This document shows positions 35,563 to 44,609 of a DNA stretch of 64,000 bases, piece by piece. Location of the stretch: NCBI GenBank assembly GCA_964436865.1, contig CAYTFK010000005.1, positions 4,804 to 68,803 on the forward strand. The letters run 5' to 3'. Each line of letters starts with the position of its first letter. Position 1 is the first letter of the stretch. The stretch is from JAXGPP01 sp964436865. Lineage in GTDB: Bacteria > Planctomycetota > Planctomycetia > Pirellulales > Thermoguttaceae. The notes beneath the pieces are model-generated. The model was not told where the DNA came from. It searched no databases and was given only the letters and a program-made list of their open reading frames with translations. A program made the position numbers and the translations under genes.

Positions 35563-35635
35563 CCTCGCCTACGCTTCGGGTTACGATCCGGTAATCCGGC
35601 TGCCTCGCTGACGCATCGGGTTACGATCTGGTGAT
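35563..35635 (+). repeat. Two imperfect direct repeats with 40-bp period
   Basis: CCTCGCCTACGCTTCGGG, continued by TTACGATCCGGTAAT (35563-35595), recurs as CCTCGCTGACGCATCGGG, continued by TTACGATCTGGTGAT (35603-35635); 28 of 33 positions are the same. No reading frame is preserved. Just downstream of the MITE-like element. Confidence 0.6.
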
Positions 35636-35653
35636 GAATAATCGGGGAAAATG

Positions 35654-35681
35654 AAAAAAGGCCGCCGGGGTTGCGGCGGCC
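35654..35681 (-). terminator. Intrinsic terminator of the fab operon
   Basis: Read on the minus strand: GGCCGCCG (35681-35674), a short loop, CGGCGGCC (35667-35660) and then TTTTTT (35659-35654). About 30 bp after the fabF stop. Confidence 0.85.
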
Positions 35682-35713
35682 TTCTTGAGCGGATTCGAGG
35701 CGGATGGGCGGGA

Positions 35714-36964
35714 TTACACCGTTCCGTTGCGGAGCTGGCTCACGAGGAGCGAGGCGTTGTGGCCGCCGAAGCCGAAGCTATTGGAGATGGCCATCTTGAG
35801 CTTGCGCTGGCGAGCGACATTGGGGGTGTAGTCGAGGTCGCACGCCGGATCGGGATCGGTGAGATTGATCGTTGGGGGGATCACGCCGTGTTTCAAGGCG
35901 AGGACTGTGATCACCAGTTCCACGCCGCCACTGGCACCGAGGAGGTGCCCGAGCTGGCTTTTCGTGCTGGAGATGCTCAGGTTCCGCGCGTGTTCCTTGA
36001 ACACCGACTTGATGGCCACGGTTTCCGCCTGGTCGCCCAGCGGCGTGCTGGTGCCATGGGCATTGATGTAGCCCACATCGGTCGGATCGACCTGGGCCTG
36101 GCGAAGCGCCAGTTCCATCGCCTTGGCGCCGCCGATGCCATCCTTGTCGGGCTGAGTAATGTGGCTCCCGTCGGCGCTTACGCCGCAGGCGAGAACCTCG
36201 CCGAAGATCTGCGCGCCGCGGCGCCTGGCATGCTCCAGTTCCTCGAGCACGAGCAGCCCGGCTCCCTCGGCAAGCACGAAGCCGTCGCGATTGATATCGA
36301 ACGGGCGGCTGGCGCCGGCGGGGTCGTCATTGCGCTCCGAAAGGGCGCGCATCGCGCCAAAGGCGCTGATGCCCATCGGCGTCACGGCGGCTTCGGTGCC
36401 GCCGGTGACCACGACATCGGCTTCATCGTACTGGATGAGCTTCATCGCGTCGCCGATGGCGTTCGAGGCGCTGGCGCAGGCGGTGGAAACCGCCGCATTG
36501 GGGCCCTTGAGGCCGAACTGAATCGAGACCTGAGCGCTGGCGGCGTTGGCCATCAACTTGGGAATGGTGAACGCCGAGACCTTGTCCGGGCCCTTCTCGA
36601 GCAGGCGACTGTGCTGCACCTCGATCTCGTACAGTCCGCCGATCCCGGTTCCCAGGATCACGCCGCAACGGTAGGGATCTTCCTTATCGAACTCGATGCC
36701 CGAATCACGGATGGCATCGATGGCGCCGACCAAGGCGAACTGGGTGAAACGGTCCAGCCGCTTGGCCTCGCGGTGTTCAATGTAGCCATCGCTCGACCAG
36801 GGATACACCTCGCCGCAGATCTGCGAACGGAAAGGGGAGCGGTCGAAACCCTGGATATGCCGAATCCCGCTCTCCCCGTTGCAGAGGCGGGTCCAGAGTT
36901 CGTCCACCTTGCAGCTCAGCGAGGTAACGACACCGAGGCCGGTGACAACGACGCGGCGTTTCAT
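35714..36964 (-). CDS. fabF: Beta-ketoacyl-ACP synthase II
   Basis: 416 aa; extends acyl-ACP chains with malonyl-ACP in type II fatty-acid synthesis. The N-terminus MKRRVVVTGLGVVTSLS is typical. The Cys-His-His triad lies in VSTACASASNAIG (Cys163), INAHGTSTPLGD and SQLGHLLGASGG. A C-terminal NSFGFGGHNASL loop completes the active site. Last gene of the operon rpmF-fabD-fabG-acpP-fabF, 10 bp after acpP, followed by a terminator. Cytoplasmic. Confidence 0.97.
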   Translation of the reverse strand: MKRRVVVTGLGVVTSLSCKVDELWTRLCNGESGIRHIQGFDRSPFRSQICGEVYPWSSDGYIEHREAKRLDRFTQFALVGAIDAIRDSGIEFDKEDPYRCGVILGTGIGGLYEIEVQHSRLLEKGPDKVSAFTIPKLMANAASAQVSIQFGLKGPNAAVSTACASASNAIGDAMKLIQYDEADVVVTGGTEAAVTPMGISAFGAMRALSERNDDPAGASRPFDINRDGFVLAEGAGLLVLEELEHARRRGAQIFGEVLACGVSADGSHITQPDKDGIGGAKAMELALRQAQVDPTDVGYINAHGTSTPLGDQAETVAIKSVFKEHARNLSISSTKSQLGHLLGASGGVELVITVLALKHGVIPPTINLTDPDPACDLDYTPNVARQRKLKMAISNSFGFGGHNASLLVSQLRNGTV

Positions 36965-36974
36965 GCACTACCCG

Positions 36975-37235
36975 TTAGTCTTCTTGTCCCTGCTCGCCGG
37001 ACGACACGGCGGTCTGGATGTGGTCGATGGCCTGGCCGACGGTCTGAATCTTTTCGGCGGCGTCATCGGGAATGTTGATGTCGAACTCTTCTTCGAGTTC
37101 CATCACCAACTCCACGGTGTCGAGGGAATCAGCTCCCAGGTCGTTGACGAAATGGGTTTCGCGCGAGATCTGATCTTTGCTGACACCCAATTGGTCGGCG
37201 ACAATGTTGATAACTCGTTCTTCCACTGAGGGCAC
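36975..37235 (-). CDS. acpP: Acyl carrier protein
   Basis: 86 aa, acidic. Carries growing acyl chains on a phosphopantetheine attached to Ser37 in the motif GADSLDTVEL. The GTG start (37235) is supported by AGGAGG seven bases upstream. It begins VEERVINIVADQLGV and ends with a short Gln/Glu/Asp tail. Between fabG and fabF, as in the classical fab cluster. Confidence 0.96.
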   Translation of the reverse strand: MPSVEERVINIVADQLGVSKDQISRETHFVNDLGADSLDTVELVMELEEEFDINIPDDAAEKIQTVGQAIDHIQTAVSSGEQGQED

Positions 37236-37301
37236 GGACGGTCCTCCTGCTAACTTCGCTCACTGACGGGGCTACGTCGCCCCTTGGTCTGTCCTAATCC
37301 A

Positions 37302-37327
37302 AATTTGCGCCCCAGAGGGTGCAAATT
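37302..37327 (-). promoter_or_regulatory. Inverted repeat in the fabG-acpP spacer
   Basis: AATTTGC (37302-37308) and GCAAATT (37321-37327) are exact complements, extended inwards by CCC/GGG after one mismatch. The 288-bp spacer 37236-37523 is long for an operon joint, so it may hold an acpP promoter or an mRNA structure; no T-run follows. A second GGGGC/GCCCC hairpin lies closer to acpP. Confidence 0.3.
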
Positions 37328-37523
37328 CCACGTTTTACCCCGCTTGTCGAAAGACCCACCAACAATAGCGACTTTTCCGGTATGTGTCTATATCTCCGAG
37401 GCGCTTCTGCGCCGTGGAGACCAGTCGCAAACCGGCATCCTCACGACCCTGGTCGACCGGAGCGAGGCGGGCCCTGATGCCGGTCGCCCGGCCGAAGTCC
37501 GCGGCTTCCGGACGGATCGGATC

Positions 37524-38294
37524 TTAGCCAGTCAAACCTCCATCCACGGTCAACACGTGGCCGGTGATGAATCCCGCCCCTTCGCTCGCCAGAAACAGCA
37601 CTGCATCGGCGACATCCTGGGGATCTCCAAGCCTCCCCAAAGGAGTGTTCTTCTTAATCTGTTCGATGATTTCTTCGCCCAAGGCATGCGCCATGTCGGT
37701 GCCGATAAAACCGGGAGCGACCGCGTTGACGGTGATGCCGCGGCTGGCCACCTCTTTGGCCACGGTTCGGGTGAGGCCGATCACGCCGGCCTTGGAGGCC
37801 GAGTAGTTCGCCTGACCCGGATTGCCCATGAGGCCCGAGACGCTGGCGATGTTGATGATCCGCCCGCGCCGCCGCTTGAGCAGCGGCTTGATGGCGGCAC
37901 GCGTGAAGAGAAACGTTCCCTTGAGATTGATGCCGATGACGGCGTCCCACTGGTCGTCCTTCATCCGCATGGCGAGCGTGTCACGGGTGATGCCGGCGTT
38001 GTTCACCAGGATGTCGAGTCCGCCCATGCTTTGGACGACCTCGTCGACGACCTCGTTGACGCGGTCGCTGTTGGTTACGTCGCAGACGAAGGCCTGGGCC
38101 TTGCCGCCCGCCCCCTCGATTGCGGCCACTGTCTGGCCGAGCAGTTCTTCGCTGACATCGATGCAGGCGATCGCCGCGCCATTGGCCGAAAGCGTTTCGG
38201 CGATGGCACGACCGAGGCCACGGCCGGCGCCGGTAACCAGGGCCACCTGGCCACTGAGATCGGTCGAAATCCGCTTTTGGCGAGCGTCGCTCAT
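37524..38294 (-). CDS. fabG: 3-oxoacyl-ACP reductase
   Basis: 256 aa from ATG 38294; the frame extends upstream but overlaps fabD. An NADPH-dependent short-chain dehydrogenase reducing 3-oxoacyl-ACP. The cofactor motif TGAGRGLG is near 21-28, NNAGI in the middle, and the catalytic YSASK follows Ser in NIASVSG. The ending VLTVDGGLTG is typical. It starts 7 bp after the fabD stop. Confidence 0.95.
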   Translation of the reverse strand: MSDARQKRISTDLSGQVALVTGAGRGLGRAIAETLSANGAAIACIDVSEELLGQTVAAIEGAGGKAQAFVCDVTNSDRVNEVVDEVVQSMGGLDILVNNAGITRDTLAMRMKDDQWDAVIGINLKGTFLFTRAAIKPLLKRRRGRIINIASVSGLMGNPGQANYSASKAGVIGLTRTVAKEVASRGITVNAVAPGFIGTDMAHALGEEIIEQIKKNTPLGRLGDPQDVADAVLFLASEGAGFITGHVLTVDGGLTG

Positions 38295-38301
38295 CGTTAG
38301 G

Positions 38302-39210
38302 CTACACTTCCACGCTTTGGCAGGAGACGTTTCGGTCGATCCGCCGCAAAAGGCCCCGCAGCACACGGCCGGGCCCGACTTCGTAGAACTGGTCGAAACC
38401 TTCGGCAATCAGGTAGCGCACTGAATCTTCCCAGCGGACCTGGTGGAGCACCTGCATGATGAGCAGTTGCCGGATCTCATCGGGATCGTCGTGCGGGCGG
38501 GCATCGACATTGGAGACAACGGGAATCCGCGGACGCTGGAGCGTTACTTGCTGGAGGGCCTCGGCCAGCCGCTGATCTGCGGGACGCATGATCTGGGTGT
38601 GGAATGCTCCGGCGACCGCCAGCGGCACGGCCTTCATGGCGCCGTTCTTGATCGCCAGTTCGGCCACTCGTTCGCAAGCCGCGTTGGCGCCAGAGACCAC
38701 AATATTGCCGGGACAAAGGAGGTTGGCGATCTCGAGCACCTCGCCGCCGCGGGCCTGCTGGCAGAGCTTGTCGACCTCGACGCGTTCGAGCCCCAGGATG
38801 CTGACCATGCCGCTGGGGGTCGCGTCCGAGGCGTCCTGCATCGCGGCCCCGCGTTGCTGGACGAGCGTGAGGCCCGACTCGAAGTCCATGACGCCGGCGA
38901 AGACCATGGCCGTGTATTCACCCAGGCTCAGTCCGGCCGCCGCTTCGCAGGAGAGGATGACGTCGGGTGACTCGTGCCGCAACGACTCGAGCGCGGCCAG
39001 GCTGGTGACGAACAGGGCCGGCTGGCTGAAGATCGTCGAGTCGAGCTGATCGGCCGGCCCCTCGAAGCAGAGCTTCGCCAGATCGTACCCCAGGATTTCG
39101 CCGGCACGGTCATACAACCGCTTGGCGCTGGGCAGGGTGTCGTACAGCCGACGGCCCATGCCCACGGTTTGCGCGCCTTGACCGGGAAACAGGAATGCGA
39201 TCTTGCCCAA
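38302..39210 (-). CDS. fabD: Malonyl-CoA:ACP transacylase
   Basis: 302 aa; loads malonate from CoA onto ACP. FLFPGQGAQTVGMG at the start, the nucleophile Ser95 in AGLSLGEYTA, and the catalytic His in AGAFHTQIM are intact. Twenty bases after rpmF and 7 bp before fabG, so co-transcribed. Cytoplasmic. Confidence 0.95.
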   Translation of the reverse strand: MGKIAFLFPGQGAQTVGMGRRLYDTLPSAKRLYDRAGEILGYDLAKLCFEGPADQLDSTIFSQPALFVTSLAALESLRHESPDVILSCEAAAGLSLGEYTAMVFAGVMDFESGLTLVQQRGAAMQDASDATPSGMVSILGLERVEVDKLCQQARGGEVLEIANLLCPGNIVVSGANAACERVAELAIKNGAMKAVPLAVAGAFHTQIMRPADQRLAEALQQVTLQRPRIPVVSNVDARPHDDPDEIRQLLIMQVLHQVRWEDSVRYLIAEGFDQFYEVGPGRVLRGLLRRIDRNVSCQSVEV

Positions 39211-39230
39211 GGCTGATCCCTCCCGAGGTC

Positions 39231-39410
39231 CTATTTCTTGGGTTCGAGGACCTTACGGCCCATGTAATCGCCGCAATTCGGGCAGACCGCGTGTGTCGGC
39301 TTGGCGGCGCTGCACACCGAACAGTATTCCAATTGCCGTGGCGTCTTGTGGTCGTGTGCTCGCCGGGAGCCGGTGCGAGCATTGGAATGTCGTCGCTTCG
39401 GGACTGCCAT
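39231..39410 (-). CDS. rpmF: 50S ribosomal protein L32
   Basis: 59 aa, translated by hand from ATG 39410 to TAG 39231-39233. It begins MAVPKRRHSNARTGSRRAHD, the standard L32 N-terminus, and has a CxxC...CxxC zinc-ribbon (EYCSVCSAAK, AVCPNCGDYMGRKV) ending in EPKK. A component of the large ribosomal subunit. Its position just ahead of fabD copies the widespread rpmF-plsX-fab arrangement, except that plsX and fabH are missing between them. First gene of the operon. Confidence 0.95.
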   Translation of the reverse strand: MAVPKRRHSNARTGSRRAHDHKTPRQLEYCSVCSAAKPTHAVCPNCGDYMGRKVLEPKK

Positions 39411-39630
39411 CTAAGGATTCCGTGGCTGATTGTGGAGCGATTCTAGTGTATTTGACTGGGAGAGGCCGGCCTTCGGCTCGGTTCCTTTCCAAATGTCGGG
39501 CCGCGAGAATCTCCCCACCGGACTGGTGCGGGGGCGATGCAAACCGTTGATGGTAGATTCCCCCGGGGGAACTGTCAACGGAGCGGGCCGGTCTTCGCCG
39601 TCATTACCAAACCACCCCGCCGAGCGGATG

Positions 39631-42249
39631 TCATGCCCCCAGGGACTTCTGAATCGTCTGACGTGCGGTCTCAAACGCCTCATCGAGTTTGTCAGCATTC
39701 TTGCCGCCGGCCTGGGCCATATCGGGACGCCCGCCTCCACCCCCCTGAATGGGTTTTGCTGCTGCCTTGATCCACTTCACGGCGTCAAGACCCTTCTCGA
39801 CCAGCTCGCGGCTCAGGCCGGCGATGAGCAGGACCTTGCCTTCTTCCTGCCGGGTGGCAAGCATCGCTGCAACCGGGGAGCCTTTGCGGCGGAGCTGGTC
39901 GATCAGGCCGCGAAGTTCCTGGGGATCATGTTCCGGGACCTCAGCGACGACGAGCTTCGTGCCGCCCACGTCTGTTGCTGCGGCGAGGAGTTGTTCGGCG
40001 GTGACCCCTTCCGTGCGGCGGCCCGAGGCAAGCTGCTTTTTGAGCAGCCGCACGTCTTTGGCAAGTCCCTCGACGCGGGCCGGGATCTCCTCGAACGGAA
40101 CCTTGAGCAGACCGGCTACTTCAGCCAGCACCCCCTCGTGCCTGCGAACCAGGTCCATTGCTGCCCGGCCCGTAAGCGCCGTAATGCGGCGGACGCCGGC
40201 CGAGACGCTTTCCTCGCCGACGATCTTCAGCAGGCCGATCTGACCGCTATTCTCCAGGTGTGTGCCACCGCACAATTCCCGGCTGAACTCGCCCACCGAG
40301 ACGACGCGGACCACATCGGGGTACTTTTCACCGAAGAGCATGGTCGCTCCAAGGGCGCGGGCTTCGGCCAGTGGCATGTTTTTCCAGCAGACCGGTTCGC
40401 CCGCCAGCACCTTCTCGTTGACCTCAGTCTCGATGGCCGCCAGTTGCTCACGAGAGAGGGCCTTGGGATTGCTGAAGTCGAACCGCAGCCAGTCCTCGTC
40501 GACCTTTGAGCCTTGCTGCTGGGCGTGGGAACCGACGTGTTTTTGCAGGGCGAAATGCAGCAAGTGGGTGGCGGTGTGGGCGCGGCGGATGCCCTGTCGC
40601 CGCTCGGGGTCGACCCGGGCTGCCAGCTTCGCGTTCAGCGTGACGCGGCCTTCGCGGAGGTGGCCCACGTGGAGCGGGAATCCCTTCTCCATCTGCGTGT
40701 CGATCACTTCGAAGCGGATGCCCTTGCCAATCAGTTCGCCGCGGTCGCCGACCTGTCCTCCCATTTCGCCATAGAACGGGGTCTTATCGAGCACGATGCG
40801 AATGGGGTGCTCGTGGTCGATTTCTTCGACCGCATCGACCAGTTGGTTGCCGACAAGGATGCCAATCACCGTGGCGTCGGCCGCCTCATTGGCGTCGTAG
40901 CCCAGGAATTGGCTGCGATGGCCGGCTTTCACGAGCGAATCGAGCGGTCCGGAGCGGGCGAAGACTTCTTTCTGTTCGCCTCCGGAGACTTCGCCGTGAC
41001 GCTCCATGGCCTCGCGGTAGCCCTCCCAGTCGAACATGAGGTTCCGCTCGGCGGCCATCGATTCGAAGAGTTCGGGCGGGAAGCCATGGGTCTGATACAT
41101 CTCGAAGGCCTCTTCGCCGGAGACGACGCCGCGGTTTTGCCGGCCCATCTGATCGAAGATGCGTTCCACCCGTTCCAATCCGGCGTCGATCGTGGCGAGG
41201 AAATTGGATTCCTCGGCCTTGATCGTGTTGGCCACCCGTTCAGAGGTTTCGCCTAGCTCAGGATAGGGATTCTTCATCATCTCGACGACGGCGGGCACGA
41301 GCTGGTACAGGAACGGCTCATGGACTCCCATCTGGTGGCCGTCGAGCACGGCGCGTCGGAGCAACCGCTTGATGACGTATCCCTGTTTCTTCGGGCCCGG
41401 ATGGACGTTCTCGTGGATGGCAAACGTACATGTGCGGACGTGGTCGGTGATCCGCCGCAGGCGACGGCCGGCGTCGGACTGCGGATCGTATTTGACACCG
41501 CACACTTCCGCTGCCGCCTCGACGATCGGGCGGAGGATATCGATGTGAAAATTCGTTTCCACCCCTTGGAGCGATGCGCAGGTTCGCTCGAGCCCCATGC
41601 CGGTGTCGATGTTCTTACTGGGCAGGGGGCGGAGGTTATTGGGGGGCTGGCCGACGCGGTTGAACTGGGTGAAGACCAGGTTCCAGATTTCTACGCTGCC
41701 CACCGGCGAGTGGTAGTAGATCTCGCTGCAGGGGCCGCAGACGCCATCCGGCCCTTGGCTGGGGGCGTTGGCGGGCCAGAAATTCTCGTCTTCGCCGAGG
41801 CGCTGGATCTTCTCGGCGGGCAAGCCAATTTCGTCGGCCCAGATCGATGCCGCCTCGTCATCGTCGAGATACACCGTGGCCGACAGGCGGGCCGGATCCA
41901 GGCCAAGCCATTTCTTGGCGGTGAGGAATTCCCAAGCCCAGTGGATCGCCTCGCGCTTGAAATAATCGCCGAAGCTGAAATTGCCCAGCATTTCGAAAAA
42001 TGTGTGGTGGTACGCGGTGCGGCCCACGTTCTCGATATCGCCGGTACGGAGGCACTTCTGGCAGGTTGTAGCCCGGGTGAAATCGAGCTTGGTCCGGCCG
42101 AGGAAGTGGTCCTTGAACTGGTTCATGCCAGCCGGGGTGAAGAGCACCGACGGGTCCCATCGCGGCACCAGCACGTCGCTGGGCCGGCGGACGCAACCTT
42201 TTGTCTCAAAGAAGCTCAGGTATTTTTCGCGGAGTTCGTCGGCTTTCAT
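39631..42249 (-). CDS. alaS: Alanyl-tRNA synthetase
   Basis: 872 aa, normal for bacterial AlaRS. ATG 42249 gives the family start MKADELREKYLSFFETKG; 32 further codons upstream are not supported. The aminoacylation domain contains PRWDPSVLFTPAGMNQFK and GVCGPCSEIYY. The editing domain has the zinc ligands HTATH and CGGTH (ELCGGTHLENSGQIG). The C-terminal DHHA1-type domain ends with GGGGGRPDMAQAGGK. Charges tRNA-Ala and clears mischarged Ser/Gly. Same strand as the fab operon but separated by 220 bp. Confidence 0.97.
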   Translation of the reverse strand: MKADELREKYLSFFETKGCVRRPSDVLVPRWDPSVLFTPAGMNQFKDHFLGRTKLDFTRATTCQKCLRTGDIENVGRTAYHHTFFEMLGNFSFGDYFKREAIHWAWEFLTAKKWLGLDPARLSATVYLDDDEAASIWADEIGLPAEKIQRLGEDENFWPANAPSQGPDGVCGPCSEIYYHSPVGSVEIWNLVFTQFNRVGQPPNNLRPLPSKNIDTGMGLERTCASLQGVETNFHIDILRPIVEAAAEVCGVKYDPQSDAGRRLRRITDHVRTCTFAIHENVHPGPKKQGYVIKRLLRRAVLDGHQMGVHEPFLYQLVPAVVEMMKNPYPELGETSERVANTIKAEESNFLATIDAGLERVERIFDQMGRQNRGVVSGEEAFEMYQTHGFPPELFESMAAERNLMFDWEGYREAMERHGEVSGGEQKEVFARSGPLDSLVKAGHRSQFLGYDANEAADATVIGILVGNQLVDAVEEIDHEHPIRIVLDKTPFYGEMGGQVGDRGELIGKGIRFEVIDTQMEKGFPLHVGHLREGRVTLNAKLAARVDPERRQGIRRAHTATHLLHFALQKHVGSHAQQQGSKVDEDWLRFDFSNPKALSREQLAAIETEVNEKVLAGEPVCWKNMPLAEARALGATMLFGEKYPDVVRVVSVGEFSRELCGGTHLENSGQIGLLKIVGEESVSAGVRRITALTGRAAMDLVRRHEGVLAEVAGLLKVPFEEIPARVEGLAKDVRLLKKQLASGRRTEGVTAEQLLAAATDVGGTKLVVAEVPEHDPQELRGLIDQLRRKGSPVAAMLATRQEEGKVLLIAGLSRELVEKGLDAVKWIKAAAKPIQGGGGGRPDMAQAGGKNADKLDEAFETARQTIQKSLGA

Positions 42250-42742
42250 CGCTGTGGCAGTCTGTTTCTGGTACTGCTGGGGAAACGGCGGCAAACGGGC
42301 CTGCGGGAGTGATAATCCCGGCCAGTTGCGCTTGGTCGGGCCCATGCAACGCCGACACGGTTACCACCGCGAAGGCTCGCGCCGCGGGCAGAATCTCCCA
42401 TGATATCGGCCGATCGGGCCGGTGAAAAGAACACTCGGACGGCTATCGCGGCGAATCCTGCCGTCGTGAAGTGCGTCAGACGGCGAGTCCTGGAGCAGGG
42501 GATCACAGACCCGCGCGAGTCCAGGCTATCGAGGCAGACAAACCGCGCTCAGTTGCCCTGCGCGCGTCGGGGTCGGTCTCTGCCGGGCCGAGCGAAGCCC
42601 TTGAGAGACCTGGTTTGCTCCACGAGTTCCGGTTCCCGCGCGCTTGGGGCGATGCGGCATCGAATCCAATCACACTGGCGGCAGCCGTCATTCCCCCTCG
42701 GTCCGGCTTGCGGCAACCGGGGGGGTGGCAAATAATGGAGGC
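42250..42742. other. Intergenic region between alaS and the RDD-family operon
   Basis: About 490 bp between divergent transcription units. No gene, terminator or convincing promoter pair found by eye. Confidence 0.4.
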
Positions 42743-43597
42743 ATGGCTCCACACGCCCAGGCACTCGACAACACAGTCGAAATCGTCACTCCCGAGAATA
42801 TCGCCTTCCGCTACCAGGTGGCCGGGCCATTCCGGCGACTGCCAGCCTACCTGATCGATCTCATGATCCGGGCGGTCGTGGTGATGATCCTCACCGCGAT
42901 TGCGGCTTTCACCTCGGCTTTGCTCGGGTTGGCCAGCGCGGGGTTCGGCGATGCTTTGATGCTCGTCGGCTGGTTCCTGCTGGCCTGGTTCTACGGCGGG
43001 TTGTTCGAGACGTTCTGGAACGGCCAGACCCCCGGCAAGCGGATGCTGCAGATTCGCGTGCTCTCGGTCGACGGTCAGCCAATCAACGGTTTGCAGGCCG
43101 TATTGCGCAACGTGCTCCGCGCCATCGACATGCAGCCCGGGGTGTTCTATCTTGTCGGCCTGATCGCGGCGATGATGAACGACCGCTTTCAGCGCCTGGG
43201 TGACCTGGCGTGCGGCACGATGGTGGTCGTTGAGGAAGACCGCTGGTACCGGGGCATTACCCAGATTACCGAACCTGAAGCGGTGCGGCTTGCGGCGCTG
43301 GTTCCGGCCGACTTCGTCGCCACGCGGACCCAGGCCCGAGCCTTGGCGGCGTACGTTCAGCGGAGGGTGTATTTCTCCTGGCCACGGCGGATCGAGATCG
43401 CCCGCCACTTGGGCGAACCGCTGCGCGAGCGGTTTGGGCTGCCGCCGAATACGGACCTCGATCTGTTGCTTTGCGCGCTGTATTATCGCACGTTCATCAC
43501 CGATCGCGGCGGGGGAGACGCGATGCGGGCCGGTTCGACGCTGCGTCAGCAGCCCGGCTCGCCGTTTGCGGCGGCCCCTAAACCCGGCACCGCTTGA
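42743..43597 (+). CDS. RDD family membrane protein
   Basis: 284 aa. The RDD motif is seen as FRRLPAYLIDLMIRA (about 29-44), and the domain contains transmembrane stretches at about 40-62 and 68-88, then GLFETFWNGQTPGKRMLQIRV, the usual C-terminal RDD signature. A soluble C-terminal part (about 150-284) follows. I used ATG 42743; its GGAGG is unusually close (one base), so an upstream GTG at 42725 is possible. First gene of a seven-gene envelope cluster with SpoIIM, DUF4129, DUF4350, MoxR and DUF58 proteins. Function within it is unknown. Confidence 0.85.
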   Translation: MAPHAQALDNTVEIVTPENIAFRYQVAGPFRRLPAYLIDLMIRAVVVMILTAIAAFTSALLGLASAGFGDALMLVGWFLLAWFYGGLFETFWNGQTPGKRMLQIRVLSVDGQPINGLQAVLRNVLRAIDMQPGVFYLVGLIAAMMNDRFQRLGDLACGTMVVVEEDRWYRGITQITEPEAVRLAALVPADFVATRTQARALAAYVQRRVYFSWPRRIEIARHLGEPLRERFGLPPNTDLDLLLCALYYRTFITDRGGGDAMRAGSTLRQQPGSPFAAAPKPGTA

Positions 43598-43617
43598 TCC
43601 GTGGGCAGACCCATCGA

Positions 43618-44580
43618 ATGAAAGTCTCGGAACTCGTCCAATCGCGGCAGCAGAACTGGCGCGAGTTGGAAGCCTTGTGCATGCGATTGGAGGCGGGGAC
43701 GAGGCAACGTCCCGACGCGCCGACCCTGTCGCGTTTCGGCGCGCTGTACCGGGCGGCCTGCGCCGATCTTGCCCTGGCAGCTGGTTACCAGTTGCCCCCC
43801 GAGACCACCCAGTACCTGCATCGGCTCGTGGGGCGCGCGCACAACCAGCTCTATCGCAGCCGCAATTTCAACCTTTCGACCTGGAGCCATCAGCTCCTGG
43901 TCGATGTGCCGCGGCGGCTGTTCAACGACAACGCATTGCGGCTGGCGTTCTGCGTCTTCTGGGGCATGTTCGTGTTGTCGATGTTCCTGGCCTACACCAG
44001 GCCGGGTTTCGCGGAGAAGGTGATCGGGAAGGAATCGTTGTCGAGCCTGGAAAGCGATTTCTCCGAGTCGGTGCAGGGGCGGACCGCGGGGAGGCAGGGA
44101 AGCATGGCCGGATTCTACATCTTCCACAACGCGGGCATCGGGCTGAAGTGCTTCGCGTTCGGGCTGGTGTTCGGGATCGCCGGGCTTTATGTTACCACCT
44201 TCAACGCCTGCTATCTGGGCACCATGTTCGGCTACATGGCCCAGTCGCAGCACGGCGACAACTTCTTTCATTTCGTCACTGCGCACGGCCCGTTTGAGTT
44301 AACGGCGATCGTGCTCTCGGCGGCGGCGGGAATGCGACTGGGGTTCTCGCTCATCGATACCCAGGGCCTGGGCCGCATGGTCTCGTTGCGGCGGGCGGCC
44401 GACGAAGCGATGCCCACCATGTGGGCGGCAATCCTCATGTTTCTGCTCGCGGCGCTGATCGAGGGCTTTCTGTCGCCGTCGACGGCGCCTTACTGGATCA
44501 AGGCCGTGGTGGCGATCATCTCGGCGGGACTGTTGATGTTCTATTTCGTCGGATTGGGCTATCCACGCGAGGAATACTGA
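43618..44580 (+). CDS. SpoIIM family (stage II sporulation protein M-like) membrane protein
   Basis: 320 aa from ATG 43618, 20 bp after the RDD gene. A soluble helical N-terminal part with WRELEALCMRLEAG and RFGALYRAACADLALA is followed by about five membrane segments starting at 105 (ALRLAFCVFWGMFVLSMFLA) and including FAFGLVFGIAGLYVTTFNA, the DUF95/SpoIIM core. In firmicutes SpoIIM works with a peptidoglycan hydrolase in engulfment. In non-sporulating bacteria the family is recurrently linked to MoxR/DUF58 genes, as here. Role unknown; envelope-related by context. Confidence 0.85.
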   Translation: MKVSELVQSRQQNWRELEALCMRLEAGTRQRPDAPTLSRFGALYRAACADLALAAGYQLPPETTQYLHRLVGRAHNQLYRSRNFNLSTWSHQLLVDVPRRLFNDNALRLAFCVFWGMFVLSMFLAYTRPGFAEKVIGKESLSSLESDFSESVQGRTAGRQGSMAGFYIFHNAGIGLKCFAFGLVFGIAGLYVTTFNACYLGTMFGYMAQSQHGDNFFHFVTAHGPFELTAIVLSAAAGMRLGFSLIDTQGLGRMVSLRRAADEAMPTMWAAILMFLLAALIEGFLSPSTAPYWIKAVVAIISAGLLMFYFVGLGYPREEY

Positions 44581-44609
44581 GTCGGCGCAGAAAGGAGAAG
44601 TTGGAGGAC

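Noticed and set aside
35651..37078. 475-codon plus-strand open frame
   Set aside because: Antisense to fabF and acpP, whose families are certain; long mirror frames are expected at this GC content. Its start lies in the terminator hairpin.
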